Positions 25,588-35,700 of a DNA stretch of 50,371 nt are shown here, in pieces (the stretch's first letter is position 1; every line of letters begins with the position of its first letter). Where the stretch lies: positions 1 to 50,371 of the forward strand of contig PFVX01000060.1 of NCBI GenBank assembly GCA_002790835.1, written 5' to 3'. This stretch comes from a bacterium CG_4_9_14_3_um_filter_65_15. GTDB taxonomy: Bacteria > Krumholzibacteriota > Krumholzibacteriia > LZORAL124-64-63. The position numbers were made by a program, and so were the translations under genes. The notes below the pieces were generated by a model. It had not been told where the DNA came from. It did no database searches and saw only the letters and a program-made list of their open reading frames with translations.

Positions 25588-27215
25588 AACACCTGCGCAA
25601 CATCATGATTTTGACAGCTTTGCTGACCGTGGGTGCTGGAATGGCTCAGGCGGACCAGGCGATCGTGAAGGTCCGCTACCTGAGCGCCGAACACGTGTAC
25701 CTGGATTCCGGAGCCCTGGATGGCCTGCGCGTGGGTATGACGGGCGAGGTGAGGCGCGGCGATCTGACGGTGGCGGTGCTGGAAGTGGTCTTCACGGCCG
25801 ACCATTCGGCGGCGTGCAAGACCGTCGGGGAGTCGGCGGCCGTCGCCGAGGGTGAGGAGGTCTATTTCACGGTGGATGACGAGGCGAATGAGGCCCAGGC
25901 GGACACCGTTGCGGTCTCCCGCCCGTCCCGCCAGCGCCCGGTTTCGGTCGCCGGCGTCGGGACCGACCTGGTGCCGATAGCCGAACGCGCCCATCTGACC
26001 GGCAACATCGGCTTGGTCTGGGATCACACCGAGTCCACCGCCGAGGCCGAACTGAAGACCGACTACTGGACGCTTCCCTTCCGTTTCCAGGTCGAAAACC
26101 TGGGCAAGGGCTGGGAGTTGCGGTCGCGGGGTTCGCTGCGGCGGTTCGATCGCTCCGGTTACAGCGGTTCAACGCCCGGCGGGGAGTGGCGCAACCGCGT
26201 CCGCGAGATGTCCCTGGTCAAGGACGGCGAAGGAGCACCGTGGCATCTGGCCGTCGGCCGGGTGCGCTCGCGCCAGACCAGCGCCGCCGGACCCTTCGAC
26301 GGCCTGCTGGTCGAACGCCGCCTGGGAGGCGAAACGTATTGGGGACTGTTCGCCGGGTTCACACCCGAGTGGGGCACCTACGCCTTCGGCACCGACGACC
26401 ACGTCAAAGGCATGACTTTCCACAGCCGTTCCCGTACCGAGTCGGGGAAGTTTGCCGACGCGACCGTCACCGCCCTGGGCCGCTACCGCAGCGGGGAGAT
26501 CAGCCGGGAGTACATGACCTGGACCCTCTCCTTGCGCGACGGCGCCAAATGGAACCTCATGCAGGGGGGCGAGGTCGACCTGAACCGGGATTGGCGCAAG
26601 GATGCCGCCGACGGCAAGTCGCTGACCTTGACCGGATTCGCGCTTTCCGGCGGCATGAAGGCCAGCGGGCGCACGCGGCTGGATCTGGGCTTCGACAACC
26701 GCGAACTGATTCGCACCTGGGAGTCGCGCTCCTTGCCCGACAGCCTGTTCCGCAATTCCGGTCGTCGAGGCTGGCGGGCCGGTCTGAGCATGCGCACCGG
26801 AACGAGCGGCCGGCTGCGCCTGAGCGGCAGCGTGCGGCAGGACGACAGCCAGGACGGAAACACCACCTCCTGGATGGGCCGGTTCACCCAGCCCCGACTT
26901 GCGGGCACCCCGCTGGGCCTCCTCCTGGTGATGCGCGGATTCGATGGCCCCTACCTCAAGGGCTGGGCTCCGCAGGGCGGGTTGTCGCTGTACAAGAATG
27001 GAAGCCGCTTTTCCCTCGACGGGGGCGGGTATTCCTACGAGGACGCCGCCGGCACCAACAACCGCAAAAACACCTGGGTCAGCCTGCGCTGGTCGCGCGA
27101 TTTCAGCCGCAGCTGGTCGGGATCCGTGGAGTACCGCAAGGATTGGGGCGACGACATCGTCGGCAAGCGCTGGTATCTGGAAATCCATCATCGCATCGGA
27201 CCCGCAGGGGGGTGA
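25584..27215 (+). CDS. Outer-membrane beta-barrel with N-terminal FlgT-C-like domain (putative conduit porin)
   Basis: 543 aa. The TTG at 25584 overlaps the cytochrome stop, follows GGGAGGAG, and gives a signal peptide with a basic start (MKHLRN to GMAQA); an ATG at 25605 is less suitable. Residues 25-110 (AEHVYLDSGALDGLRVGMTG, VVRRGDLTV) look like the small SH3-like FlgT C-terminal domain. From about 150 on the sequence alternates polar and hydrophobic residues with many aromatic strand ends and finishes KRWYLEIHHRIGPAGG, as in a barrel of 20 or more strands. There are no haem sites. By position it is the analogue of MtrB/PioB-type porins that hold a cytochrome in the outer membrane, but I see no direct sequence likeness. 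Confidence 0.7.
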   Translation: MKHLRNIMILTALLTVGAGMAQADQAIVKVRYLSAEHVYLDSGALDGLRVGMTGEVRRGDLTVAVLEVVFTADHSAACKTVGESAAVAEGEEVYFTVDDEANEAQADTVAVSRPSRQRPVSVAGVGTDLVPIAERAHLTGNIGLVWDHTESTAEAELKTDYWTLPFRFQVENLGKGWELRSRGSLRRFDRSGYSGSTPGGEWRNRVREMSLVKDGEGAPWHLAVGRVRSRQTSAAGPFDGLLVERRLGGETYWGLFAGFTPEWGTYAFGTDDHVKGMTFHSRSRTESGKFADATVTALGRYRSGEISREYMTWTLSLRDGAKWNLMQGGEVDLNRDWRKDAADGKSLTLTGFALSGGMKASGRTRLDLGFDNRELIRTWESRSLPDSLFRNSGRRGWRAGLSMRTGTSGRLRLSGSVRQDDSQDGNTTSWMGRFTQPRLAGTPLGLLLVMRGFDGPYLKGWAPQGGLSLYKNGSRFSLDGGGYSYEDAAGTNNRKNTWVSLRWSRDFSRSWSGSVEYRKDWGDDIVGKRWYLEIHHRIGPAGG

Positions 27216-27224
27216 GAACAGTTC

Positions 27225-28586
27225 ATGGAAGCCTTCTTTGAAAAGTATCTGATCTGGGGATTGGTTCTCGCCTCGGTCGTGACGGGAGTGTGGGTCTATC
27301 TGCGGAATTTCCGGGCCATGCGCTCGAGCGCGGCCCGGCGCCTGACGCAGAACCAGGAACTGGGCATGGATCGGCCCATGGGCCAGTACCCCCTGGTGGA
27401 TTCCGGACAGTGCATCGGTTGCGGGACGTGCGTGGACGCGTGTCCCGAGGGTGATGTGTTGGGAATCGTCTCGGGCCGGGCCATGGTGATCAACGGCGCG
27501 CGCTGCATCGGCCACGGCAAGTGCGCCGAAGCATGCCCCGTGGGAGCGATCATCGTGGGCCTGGGCGACGTCACCAAACGGGACGATATCCCGCAGCTCG
27601 ATGCGAACCGGCAGACCAATGTCCCCGGCCTGTATGTCGCCGGCGAGCTGAGCGGATTCGCCCTGATCCACAACGCGGTGAACCAGGGCGCCGAGACGGC
27701 CAAGGCGGTGGCGCAGTCGCTGAAATCCACCGGCCCTCGCGACACGGGCAAGCTCGACCTGGTCATCGTGGGTGCGGGTCCCGCCGGCATGAGCGCCGGC
27801 TTGACGGCGTGTGAGCTGGGCCTGTCGTTCGTGGTGCTGGACCAGCAGGGGGCAGGCGGGACCATCCTGCAGTACCCGCGGCGCAAGCTGGTCATGGTGC
27901 AGCCGATCACGATCCCCACCTATGGTCCCTTGAAGAAGCTGGAATATCGCAAGGAGCAGCTCCTGGAAATCTGGAACGAGCTGCACAAGACCCAGGGGCT
28001 GGACATCCGAGTGGGCGTGAGGGTCACCGGGGTCGAGGGATCCGACGGCAATTTCCGGGTCATGACCAGCGGCGAAACGGTTTCCTGCCGCAAGGTGATC
28101 CTGGCCCTGGGGAGGCGGGGATCCCCGCGCCGCCTCAACGTGCCGGGCGAGGACCTGCCCAAGGTCGCCTACAAGCTGATCGACGCCGAGGCCTACACCA
28201 GGCGCCGGGTGCTCGTGGTCGGCGGCGGCGATTCGGCGGTGGAGGCCGCCATGGGCCTGGCGCATCAGGACGGCTGCGTGGTCACCCTGTCCTACCGCAA
28301 ACCCGACCTGCTGCGCATCAAGCAGCGCAACGCCGAACGCATCGCCCCGCTGATCGAAGACGGCCGCCTCACCTTCCTGGGCGCCACCAACGTGACGGCC
28401 ATCCAGGAGGAGGTCGTCACCCTCAAAGGGCCCGACGGCCCCATCATCCTGCCCAATGACGAGGTCTTCATCATGGCCGGCGGTATCGCGCCCTTCGGCC
28501 TGCTGCGCCAGATGGGTGTGAGGTTCGGCGGCGACCAGAAGGACGATGTCCTGCTGCATGCCGGGGCGGGCAACCATTCCGCCTGA
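27225..28586 (+). CDS. Membrane-anchored ferredoxin/FAD-NAD(P) oxidoreductase
   Basis: 453 aa. One N-terminal helix (about 8-27), then two Fe-S motifs: C63-x2-C66-x2-C69-x3-C73-P and C94-x2-H97-x2-C100-x3-C104-P, the second with His in place of the second Cys. Residues 118-165 (NVPGLYVAGELSGFALIHNA) resemble the C-terminal FAD-contact segment of a thioredoxin-reductase-like flavoprotein. A full flavoprotein follows with FAD GAGPAG (183-188) and a second dinucleotide site VVGGGDSAVEAA (about 329-340). It could exchange electrons between NAD(P)H, ferredoxin or quinone and the cytochrome chain. It is the last gene of the operon, nine bases after the barrel gene. Confidence 0.8.
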   Translation: MEAFFEKYLIWGLVLASVVTGVWVYLRNFRAMRSSAARRLTQNQELGMDRPMGQYPLVDSGQCIGCGTCVDACPEGDVLGIVSGRAMVINGARCIGHGKCAEACPVGAIIVGLGDVTKRDDIPQLDANRQTNVPGLYVAGELSGFALIHNAVNQGAETAKAVAQSLKSTGPRDTGKLDLVIVGAGPAGMSAGLTACELGLSFVVLDQQGAGGTILQYPRRKLVMVQPITIPTYGPLKKLEYRKEQLLEIWNELHKTQGLDIRVGVRVTGVEGSDGNFRVMTSGETVSCRKVILALGRRGSPRRLNVPGEDLPKVAYKLIDAEAYTRRRVLVVGGGDSAVEAAMGLAHQDGCVVTLSYRKPDLLRIKQRNAERIAPLIEDGRLTFLGATNVTAIQEEVVTLKGPDGPIILPNDEVFIMAGGIAPFGLLRQMGVRFGGDQKDDVLLHAGAGNHSA

Positions 28587-28619
28587 TGGATTTCCTTTCT
28601 CTGCCCGAGATGCCATGTC

Positions 28620-29015
28620 ATGCTGCGGATCCGGAACCGGTGTTCCCCGTCCCGCTGCTCCGGCTACGGGCCCGTGGCCCTGACCTCCCAGCCCGTCGCC
28701 GAGGAGAATGGCGATACGCCCCCGCCGCCCATGGTCAGAAAGAGAATGGAGGTCCGCGTTACCACGGTTTCTGATGGGATATTGACGGGAACGGTGACCG
28801 CATTGACCGATAGTTCCCTGACCGTCGCCAAGGTGGGCAACTACGGACTTGAGGAGAACGAGATCCCCTTCGATGAGGTCATGCGGGTAGAGTCGGAGCA
28901 GGGATCTGAAGGAGCAACAGTGGTGGCCGGTGTGCTGGCCTTCATGGGCATAACCGTTGCAATATTGTTTGGCCTGATCCTGTACGAATGCCACGACGGC
29001 TGCTTCGGGACGTGA
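28620..29015 (+). CDS. Small protein with C-terminal membrane helix, uncertain start
   Basis: 131 aa as written. The middle (about 43-95, MEVRVTTVSDGILTGTVTAL, then EENEIPFDEVMRVES) is a small beta-rich domain like those that read out a setting such as SLTVAKVGNYG, followed by one helix (ATVVAGVLAFMGITVAILFGLIL) and a short Cys-containing tail. The N-terminal part CSGYGPVALTSQPVAEE looks like the mature start of a lipoprotein, but what precedes it is not hydrophobic, so the true 5' end may be damaged or frame-shifted, or translation may begin at the ATG for MEVRV. Function unknown. Confidence 0.45.
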   Translation: MLRIRNRCSPSRCSGYGPVALTSQPVAEENGDTPPPPMVRKRMEVRVTTVSDGILTGTVTALTDSSLTVAKVGNYGLEENEIPFDEVMRVESEQGSEGATVVAGVLAFMGITVAILFGLILYECHDGCFGT

Positions 29016-29099
29016 CCGGCAGTTTCCCGCCGTAGATTTTCTCGTCCCCCGATGGCATGATAAGCAAAACCGCATCCCCTCCTGCGAAAGGTGATCGTC

Positions 29100-31838
29100 G
29101 TGAAGTTGCGCGCATTCCTCTGTCTGGGTCTGTGTCTGACCTCGGTCCTGGCTACGGCCGCGGATGACCACCGCGCCATCACGGCCGACGATCTGACGAC
29201 CATCGGCTGGCGCGGCATCGGGCCGGCCAACATGGGCGGCCGGGTGGCCGCCATCGCCCTGGTTCCCGGCAGCACCACCGAATTCTACGTGGGCTACGCC
29301 ACCGGCGGCCTGTTCAAAACCGACAACATGGGCACCACCTTCCAGGCGGTGTTCACCGACAAGGAGACCAGCAGCATCGGCGCGGTGGCTGTGGCCAACG
29401 CCCCGGCAGATTGGCCCGGCTGGGACGCCATGGCGGCCGACGGCGACACCGTGGCGGTGGAGGACCGGATCGAAAAGGGCCTCGGCCGCATCGTCTGGGT
29501 GGGCACGGGCGAGGCGAACGGGCGCAACAGCTCGTCCTGGGGCCACGGCGTGTACCGCAGCACCGACGGCGGCGGCAGCTTCGAATCCGTCGGTCTGATC
29601 GAGACCCAGAACATCCCGCGCCTGGCCGTCGACCCGCGAAATCCCGATGTGTGCTACGTGGCCGCCATGGGCCACCTGTGGGGCGCCAACCCGGAGCGCG
29701 GCCTGTACAAGACCTCCGACGGTGGCGAAACCTGGCGGCAGGTCCTCAAGGTGGATGACCAGGTGGGCGCCTGCGACGTGGTCATCGATCCGGCCAACCC
29801 CAACCGCGTGTTCGCCGGCCTGTACCACGCCCGGCGCACGCCGTGGAGCTTCGACGGGTTCAGTTCGCGGGCCGGGATCTGGCGGTCCGACGATGCCGGA
29901 GCGACCTGGACCCGCCTGACCAGCGGCCTGCCCGAACGCACCGGACGCATCGGACTGTCGATTTATCTGCACGACACGGGCATCGTCTACGCCACCATCG
30001 AAAGCGACCAGGGCGGCATCGGGCGCGACGCCTGGGACGACCGTTCGCCGGCCGGCGGACTGTTCCGCAGCGACGACGGGGGCGACACCTGGCGGCGGGT
30101 GAACGAGCTGAGTTTCCGGCCCTTCTACTTCTCGCGGCTCGCCGTGGACCCGGAGGATCCCGAACACGTGTACATGCCGGGCTGGGACGTGGCCATCAGC
30201 AACGACGGCGGCAAGACCTTCCGCCGGGACGGTTCGACCGAGGTCCACGTGGACCATCACGCCATCGTGGTCTGCCCCGACGATCCCGAGTTCATCCTGC
30301 TGGGCAACGACGGCGGCCTGTATCTGAGCCACGACGGGGCCAAGACCTGGGACCTGATGAACAACCTGGCGGTGGGGCAGTTCTACCATGTGGACGTGGA
30401 CATGAGCACGCCCTTCCGGGTGGGCGGCGGCCTGCAGGACAACGGGTCGTGGATCGGTCCCTCGGCCGTGAAGTTCAAGTCCGGCAGCGACGGCAAGGCC
30501 TTCATCCTCAACGAGGATTGGCAGGTGATGTACGGCGGCGACGGGTTCACCGTGGCCTTCGATCCGGTCGACGAGAACATCGTCTACGGCACCAGCCAGG
30601 AAGGCCATATGGGCCGGGTGGATTTGCGCACCATGCTGACGCGACCGCTGCGGGCCGCTCCCGACGAGGGCCAGGCGCGCCTGCGCTGGAACTGGGATGC
30701 GCCGTTCCGGATCTCGCGCCACGACCCGACGGTGCTGTACCACGCCGGCAACAAGGTCTTCAAGCTCACCGACCGCGGTGACTACTGGTATGCGATCAGC
30801 GGGGACCTCACGCGACAGGAGGTCGACAAGGTCATGACCGAGGGCTCGGCTGCCGAGGCTTACGGCACCATCACCGCCCTGGCTGAATCACCCGTGCAGC
30901 AGGGTATGCTGTGGACCGGCAGCGACGACGGTCTCATTCACGTGACCTTCGACGAGGGCGGAGCCTGGAAGGATGTGACGCCCAAGCTGGTGAACGGCCT
31001 GTACATCGCGTGCCTGGAAGCCTCGTGTCAGCGCAAGGAAACCGCCTATTGCGCCGTGGACGGTCACCGCAGCGACGTGTTCGCCCCTCTGATCCTGGTG
31101 ACCGACAACGGCGGCCGCAAGTGGACGGACATCACCGGCGACCTGCCCGCCGGCAGTCCCGTGCGCGTGGTGCGCGAGGATCCCGCCAATTCGGACGTGC
31201 TGTACTGCGGCACCGAGACCTCGGCCTACGTCACCTTCGATCGCGGGGGACACTGGCTCAAGCTCGGCGGCAAGTCGTTGCCCACGGTTCCGGTATACGA
31301 CCTGGTGGTCCATCCCCGCGAGCACAGCCTGGTCGCCGCCACCCACGGCCGCAGCCTGTGGATCATGGACGGCATGGCTGCGTTGGCCGAGCTTCCCGCA
31401 GCGGCGGACGAAGCCCTGCATCTGTTCGCCGTACCGGACGCCGACCCGCAACTGTACGGGTTCCGCGGCTATGGAAGCGGCAACCGCGTTTTCCGCGGCG
31501 CACCGGCACCCGACGGCGCGACGATCACCTACTGGCTGCGTGATCTGGCCGACGACGGCGTGAAGATCGCCATCAAGAACGAGGCGGGGGAGACCGTGCA
31601 AAACCTCAGCGGCTCCATGCGCCCGGGGTTGAACCGGGTGCAGTGGAACCTGCAGGCCGATCCCAAGCGGCGATTCGCGAACCCGCGCCTGGGCGGCCCG
31701 GTCTTCGTGGACCCCGGTGTCTATACGGTAAGCATCACCAGTGGGGAGGAGTCGGCCGAGACCGCCTTCACGGTCAAGCCCTACCCGGGATATGTCTCTC
31801 CAAAGGACAAGGCGGTGCTGCCGCCGCCCCAGCCCTGA
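29100..31838 (+). CDS. Secreted VPS10/sortilin-like beta-propeller (BNR-repeat) protein
   Basis: 912 aa. GTG at 29100 preceded by GAAAGGTGAT; signal peptide to about residue 21 (LTSVLATAA). The opening IGWRGIGPANMGGRVAAIAL is characteristic of the large WD40/YVTN/BNR-like glycosyl-hydrolase-annotated proteins common in FCB bacteria. Many Asp-box repeats are visible (STDGGGSF, SDGGETW, SDDAGATW, SDDGGDTW, SNDGGKTF, THDGAKTW-like SHDGAKTWD, TDNGGRKW), predicting a 10-bladed sortilin-type propeller or two stacked propellers, followed after about 750 by an Ig-like tail ending VSITSGEESAETAFTVKPY. No sialidase catalytic set is evident. Likely a surface or periplasmic binding protein. Confidence 0.8.
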   Translation: MKLRAFLCLGLCLTSVLATAADDHRAITADDLTTIGWRGIGPANMGGRVAAIALVPGSTTEFYVGYATGGLFKTDNMGTTFQAVFTDKETSSIGAVAVANAPADWPGWDAMAADGDTVAVEDRIEKGLGRIVWVGTGEANGRNSSSWGHGVYRSTDGGGSFESVGLIETQNIPRLAVDPRNPDVCYVAAMGHLWGANPERGLYKTSDGGETWRQVLKVDDQVGACDVVIDPANPNRVFAGLYHARRTPWSFDGFSSRAGIWRSDDAGATWTRLTSGLPERTGRIGLSIYLHDTGIVYATIESDQGGIGRDAWDDRSPAGGLFRSDDGGDTWRRVNELSFRPFYFSRLAVDPEDPEHVYMPGWDVAISNDGGKTFRRDGSTEVHVDHHAIVVCPDDPEFILLGNDGGLYLSHDGAKTWDLMNNLAVGQFYHVDVDMSTPFRVGGGLQDNGSWIGPSAVKFKSGSDGKAFILNEDWQVMYGGDGFTVAFDPVDENIVYGTSQEGHMGRVDLRTMLTRPLRAAPDEGQARLRWNWDAPFRISRHDPTVLYHAGNKVFKLTDRGDYWYAISGDLTRQEVDKVMTEGSAAEAYGTITALAESPVQQGMLWTGSDDGLIHVTFDEGGAWKDVTPKLVNGLYIACLEASCQRKETAYCAVDGHRSDVFAPLILVTDNGGRKWTDITGDLPAGSPVRVVREDPANSDVLYCGTETSAYVTFDRGGHWLKLGGKSLPTVPVYDLVVHPREHSLVAATHGRSLWIMDGMAALAELPAAADEALHLFAVPDADPQLYGFRGYGSGNRVFRGAPAPDGATITYWLRDLADDGVKIAIKNEAGETVQNLSGSMRPGLNRVQWNLQADPKRRFANPRLGGPVFVDPGVYTVSITSGEESAETAFTVKPYPGYVSPKDKAVLPPPQP

Positions 31839-31858
31839 TCCTCGTTTTTCCCTCCGTG

Positions 31859-31893
31859 CGGGCCCTGATCAAGTGATCGGGGCCCGTTTTTTT
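31859..31893 (+). terminator. Intrinsic terminator
   Basis: Thirteen-pair stem (CGGGCCC with GGGCCCG, one T-G wobble, GATCA with TGATC) closing a 2-base apex that would open to a small loop, followed by seven T. Ends the propeller gene transcript. Confidence 0.9.
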
Positions 31894-31967
31894 GAACATC
31901 ACTCCGCCGGCTTGTTCGGGTGGCAACAGCCTCTCGCCCCACCTCAAGCCCCCAGGAGTGATGCCCC

Positions 31968-32702
31968 ATGAAAACCTCACCCATCATTTTCCTCATTCTG
32001 GCCGCCATGATCTGGTCGTTTGCCGCCTGCAACGAGACGGTTACCATTCCGGTCGGCGATTCCGGTATCTCCAGCTCCACCGACAAGTCCGGCACGGACG
32101 ACCCCCAACTCCACGCGGACTTCGAGAAGGCGTTCAACGGTGTCACCGGCGGGGATTTCCAGCTCGCCACCCAGGTCATCAACCGGCAGATCGGCGGAAC
32201 GCTTGCGGTGACGCCCGAGGGCTGGCCCACCGGCTGGGAGGTGCGTCTGGTGGTTCCGCCGTACGCGTTCGACGCCACCTGGGGGGACAGCGTGGAGTTC
32301 GGCGTGTCCATCCCCGTCACCGGGGATTCCACCGGCGTGCCGTCCTACGAGTTCTTTCCCGACGGGATCCAGTTCAACGAACCGGTCACGGCGACCTTGT
32401 GCTGGCCGACGTGGGCGGGCGAACCGGTCGGCGAGGTCCTCACCCTGTTCCATCTCCAGGCCGTGACCCGCGACCTGGGAGAGCATTACGTCGTCACCGA
32501 CGTCCTTGCCGGAACACCGGCGGCGCTGAAGGGAACCGAGCCTCCGGCAGGCTGGTCCCTGACCGACCGTTGCACGGAGATCCTCTTCCCTTTGCCGCAT
32601 TTTTCCGATTGGAGTTTGAATGATGATGACAGCATCAGCCAGGGCGGCGGGAAGATCCTGCCTCAGGTTATCCAGGTTGGTGATTCCTGCTGGACGCCCT
32701 AG
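31968..32702 (+). CDS. Lipoprotein of unknown function
   Basis: 244 aa. ATG at 31968 after AGGAGTGATGCCCC. Signal sequence MKTSPIIFLILAAMIWSF with lipobox SFAAC, lipid-anchored Cys21. The mature part starts with a Ser/Thr/Asp-rich spacer, then a domain of about 130 residues with strands such as GWEVRLVVPPYAF and DSVEFGVSIPV, PDGIQFNEPVTATLCW and SLTDRCTEILFPLPHFSDWSL. The phrase FNEPVTATLCWP with a later LPHFSDW is reminiscent of ZU5-type domains in exported bacterial proteins, but I would not name it firmly. Two Cys near the end could pair. Convergent with the CHAT gene, 34 bases apart. Confidence 0.65.
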   Translation: MKTSPIIFLILAAMIWSFAACNETVTIPVGDSGISSSTDKSGTDDPQLHADFEKAFNGVTGGDFQLATQVINRQIGGTLAVTPEGWPTGWEVRLVVPPYAFDATWGDSVEFGVSIPVTGDSTGVPSYEFFPDGIQFNEPVTATLCWPTWAGEPVGEVLTLFHLQAVTRDLGEHYVVTDVLAGTPAALKGTEPPAGWSLTDRCTEILFPLPHFSDWSLNDDDSISQGGGKILPQVIQVGDSCWTP

Positions 32703-32736
32703 ACGTGGTCTCTGAATTCAACCACGGCGAGGCGGT

Positions 32737-35700
32737 TCACCCATTGGCGTCGATGAGGCGGAAAAAGGCCCAGTAGGCCGGATGATTCCACTCGCTCCGG
32801 GCCGCCCGCAGATCCTGTTGGGCGGCCCGCAGCGCCTCGGCCCGGGACATTCCCTCCTGCCAGTGGGCGTAGAAGTGCTCCGCCAGATAGGCCGAGGACT
32901 CCTCCTCCACCCACAACGTGGAAGCGATGACCGATTTCGCCCCGGCTTGCAGGAAGGCACCGGCAAAGTCGGAAACGCCGCCGCCGCCAGGAGACAGCCG
33001 CCGGGCGGCGTTGCAGCAGGACAGGTAGACCAGTTCGGCGTCGAGGTGCAGACCGCTGACGGCGGGGATGGTGACCGGGGAATCCTTGCCCGGGGTGGCC
33101 AACCGCAGCGTCGACTGGCCGGGCAGGCCATGGGTGACTTCGGCGTGGGAGGAGATGTGGATGACGCCGAACTTCGTCAGATCCAGCCCGGTTATGGTTC
33201 GCCAATCCGCTTTGTCGCCGACCAGGAGACGGGAGCCCGTTCCCGACCAGTGCGCCGCGATGTCGGCGGCTTCCTGCTCGGCCTTGATCAGCCGGGGCAG
33301 GGACGGATTCTCCGGGTTTTGCCCCGCGGGGCCGTTGCAGCCGACGGCCAGCAGCGCCAGGGCGTCGGGAGAGGAGGGAGGCGTCTTCGCGGTCGGGCCG
33401 CCGTGGTATTCCCGGATGGCCCCGTGGTCCAGCGCCAGCCGAGCATCGCCGTTCGCGGCGGGCGCGGCCAGGGGCAGGGCGCCCCAAGGAAGGGCGCCCC
33501 AAGGGACATCGTGCAGCAGGCCGTCCGGCGCGACGGTCAAGGTGCCGCCCGTTCTCCAGGCGTCGCGGACGGGCCCCCACAACACTTGGGTCAATTCGGC
33601 GGCTGCGGCCCAGTCCATCGGGCGGTCCGGCATGACCATGTCCGCCAACATCGGACGCAGGAGATCCCGCAAGGCCCGCGTGCCCGGCAGGGGAAAGAGG
33701 GTGACGCCCCGGTCCGACACGAGCCATCCCCACGAGCGGTCGGCGCCGACCCGGTAAGCCACCCAGGGCGAGCCGGGATCGGGGTGAGGCATGCCCGAGG
33801 GAAAGATCTTCGCGAGGTCCAGGGTCGCCCGCGCGGGATCCTTGCCGGCGCACAGCTCAGGGTGATCGTGGGAGAGGGAGATGAGGTCGCTCTCGGCCAT
33901 GCGGTGGACGTTGTCGCTGAAGATCTTCAACTCGTCGAAGCCGGCCTGATGCGGGAGGTCGCCGGAGGCGTCCTGGACGGCGAGCAGGACCTTCTGGGCC
34001 TCCCCGAATCGCCCCAGCGCCGCGAGGGCCTCACCCTCGGCGAGTTCGAAGCGGAGCTTCAGGTCACGGGGCGAGTCGGGGTTCAGGTGAGCCAGGTTCT
34101 CCTGAAAAAGGGTCAGGGCTTCCTGGTTGCGGCCGGTTCTGGACAGGGCCATGCCGGTCAAAAGCTGGCTCATCAGGTGGGTCCGGTACCGGGATCCGAA
34201 TGCCGAGTTGGACCGGGTCGCCGCGAACAGATCCAGGGCCTCGTCGATGCGGTTCATCTGGAGATAGAGATGACCAAGCCGGAAGCGACTGCCGTCCAGG
34301 ATGTCCGGATTGTCGCCTTTTTCGGCGATCTCCAGACAGGTCCGGAACGACCTTTCGGCCGCGGCCTCGTCCTCCCGCAACAGGGCGAGACCCCCCTGAA
34401 GTGACGCCAAGCGCCAGGGTCGGCCATCTCCCCGGTTGTCGACCACCGCTTGGGCGGCCCGGTCCAGGGCGGAGGCCGCGCGCCGGAACTCGCCCTGCCG
34501 CATGAGAAGCTGGGCGGACACCATCTCGAAGTCCGCTTCATAGTTCTTGTTCGGGGTGTCGCTGATGATTGCGCTTTTCAGCTCCTCCAGCCGGTCAAGG
34601 CACGAGTAGGCCAGGCCGGCGTTACCCATTTCCAGGGCCCGGGGGATCATGGCCAGCAGGATGAGGGCTTCCCGGGGTTTGGCCGCGTCCCGTGAGCTGA
34701 TGCCCCAGGATTTGACCAGCAGGGATTCCGCCTTGGCGTAGTCACCGACCTGGCAGTAGTACTCCGCCATCTTCTCCTTCATGACCGCCTGGTTGTTCTT
34801 GTAGCGGTAACGTTTGACGATATCGTCGGCCCGCAGCAGGTAGACCAGGCTGGAATCCATCTGTCCCATCATCCGGAAGCCGGCACTGATGTTGGCGAGG
34901 GAGCGGGGATAGTTGAGATAGTCATCGGTGAGTGCGTTGACTGCCAGGGTTCGCCGGTTGATCTCGACGGAGCGCTGGTAGTCCCGGGCTTCGAGGGCGA
35001 GGTCGTCAGCCTGGTTGAGGGCGTGCCCCAGGGGCAGGTAGTACCGATGCTCTTCCGCATAGTCCATCAGGGATGGGAGGCGGTCGAGGATGGCGTCGGT
35101 TTCTCCCCTGCGTCCCATGATCTCGGTCAGGGTCACGAGAGAGGATACGCGCCGGTAGTCAACACCCGCGTGGTCGTCCAGCGCGACCGCGAGCGAGGCC
35201 GCATACAGGGCGTCGTCGAGATGGTCCACCGTGCCCAGGCGCCAGGCGATGATCTTCCACAGGCGGGCCTGGCAGCTGAATCCGCCGGCCTCGCGGGCCA
35301 GAGGCATGATGCCGAGCAGGCGGCGCACGGCGACGAAGGGGTGTCCCTCGATGTGCTCCTGAATCGCGAGCTGGATGTTCAACCAGACCAGATCACCGGG
35401 CTTCCAGTCGGCCGCGCCCTGTTCCGCCTTGCGGAGGTATTTCCCCGGCGGGTAGCCCCTGGGGTCGGTATCGGCGAGAAAAAAGCAGCCCAGGGCGGTC
35501 GTGGTGTCGTTGAGGACGGGAAAGGCGTGGATCTCGTTCACATCGTCGTCCCGGTGCATCAGGAAGGCCTGGTGGATGCCCAGATAGCACCAGAACAGAT
35601 TGCCGGGCTCGGCTCGCCAACGGTCGATGATCTCGGCGGCGGCGGCATCGCGCTCGTCGGGGAGGCGGAGCCGGCGCGGGAAGTCCTCGAAGAGCGCGAA

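Noticed and set aside
26169-30743. A 1524-codon open frame on the minus strand
   Set aside because: It lies antisense to the barrel, reductase and propeller genes, has no ribosome site or signal, and its composition (runs of His, Gln, Arg, Gly, Val) is that of a GC-rich antisense frame.
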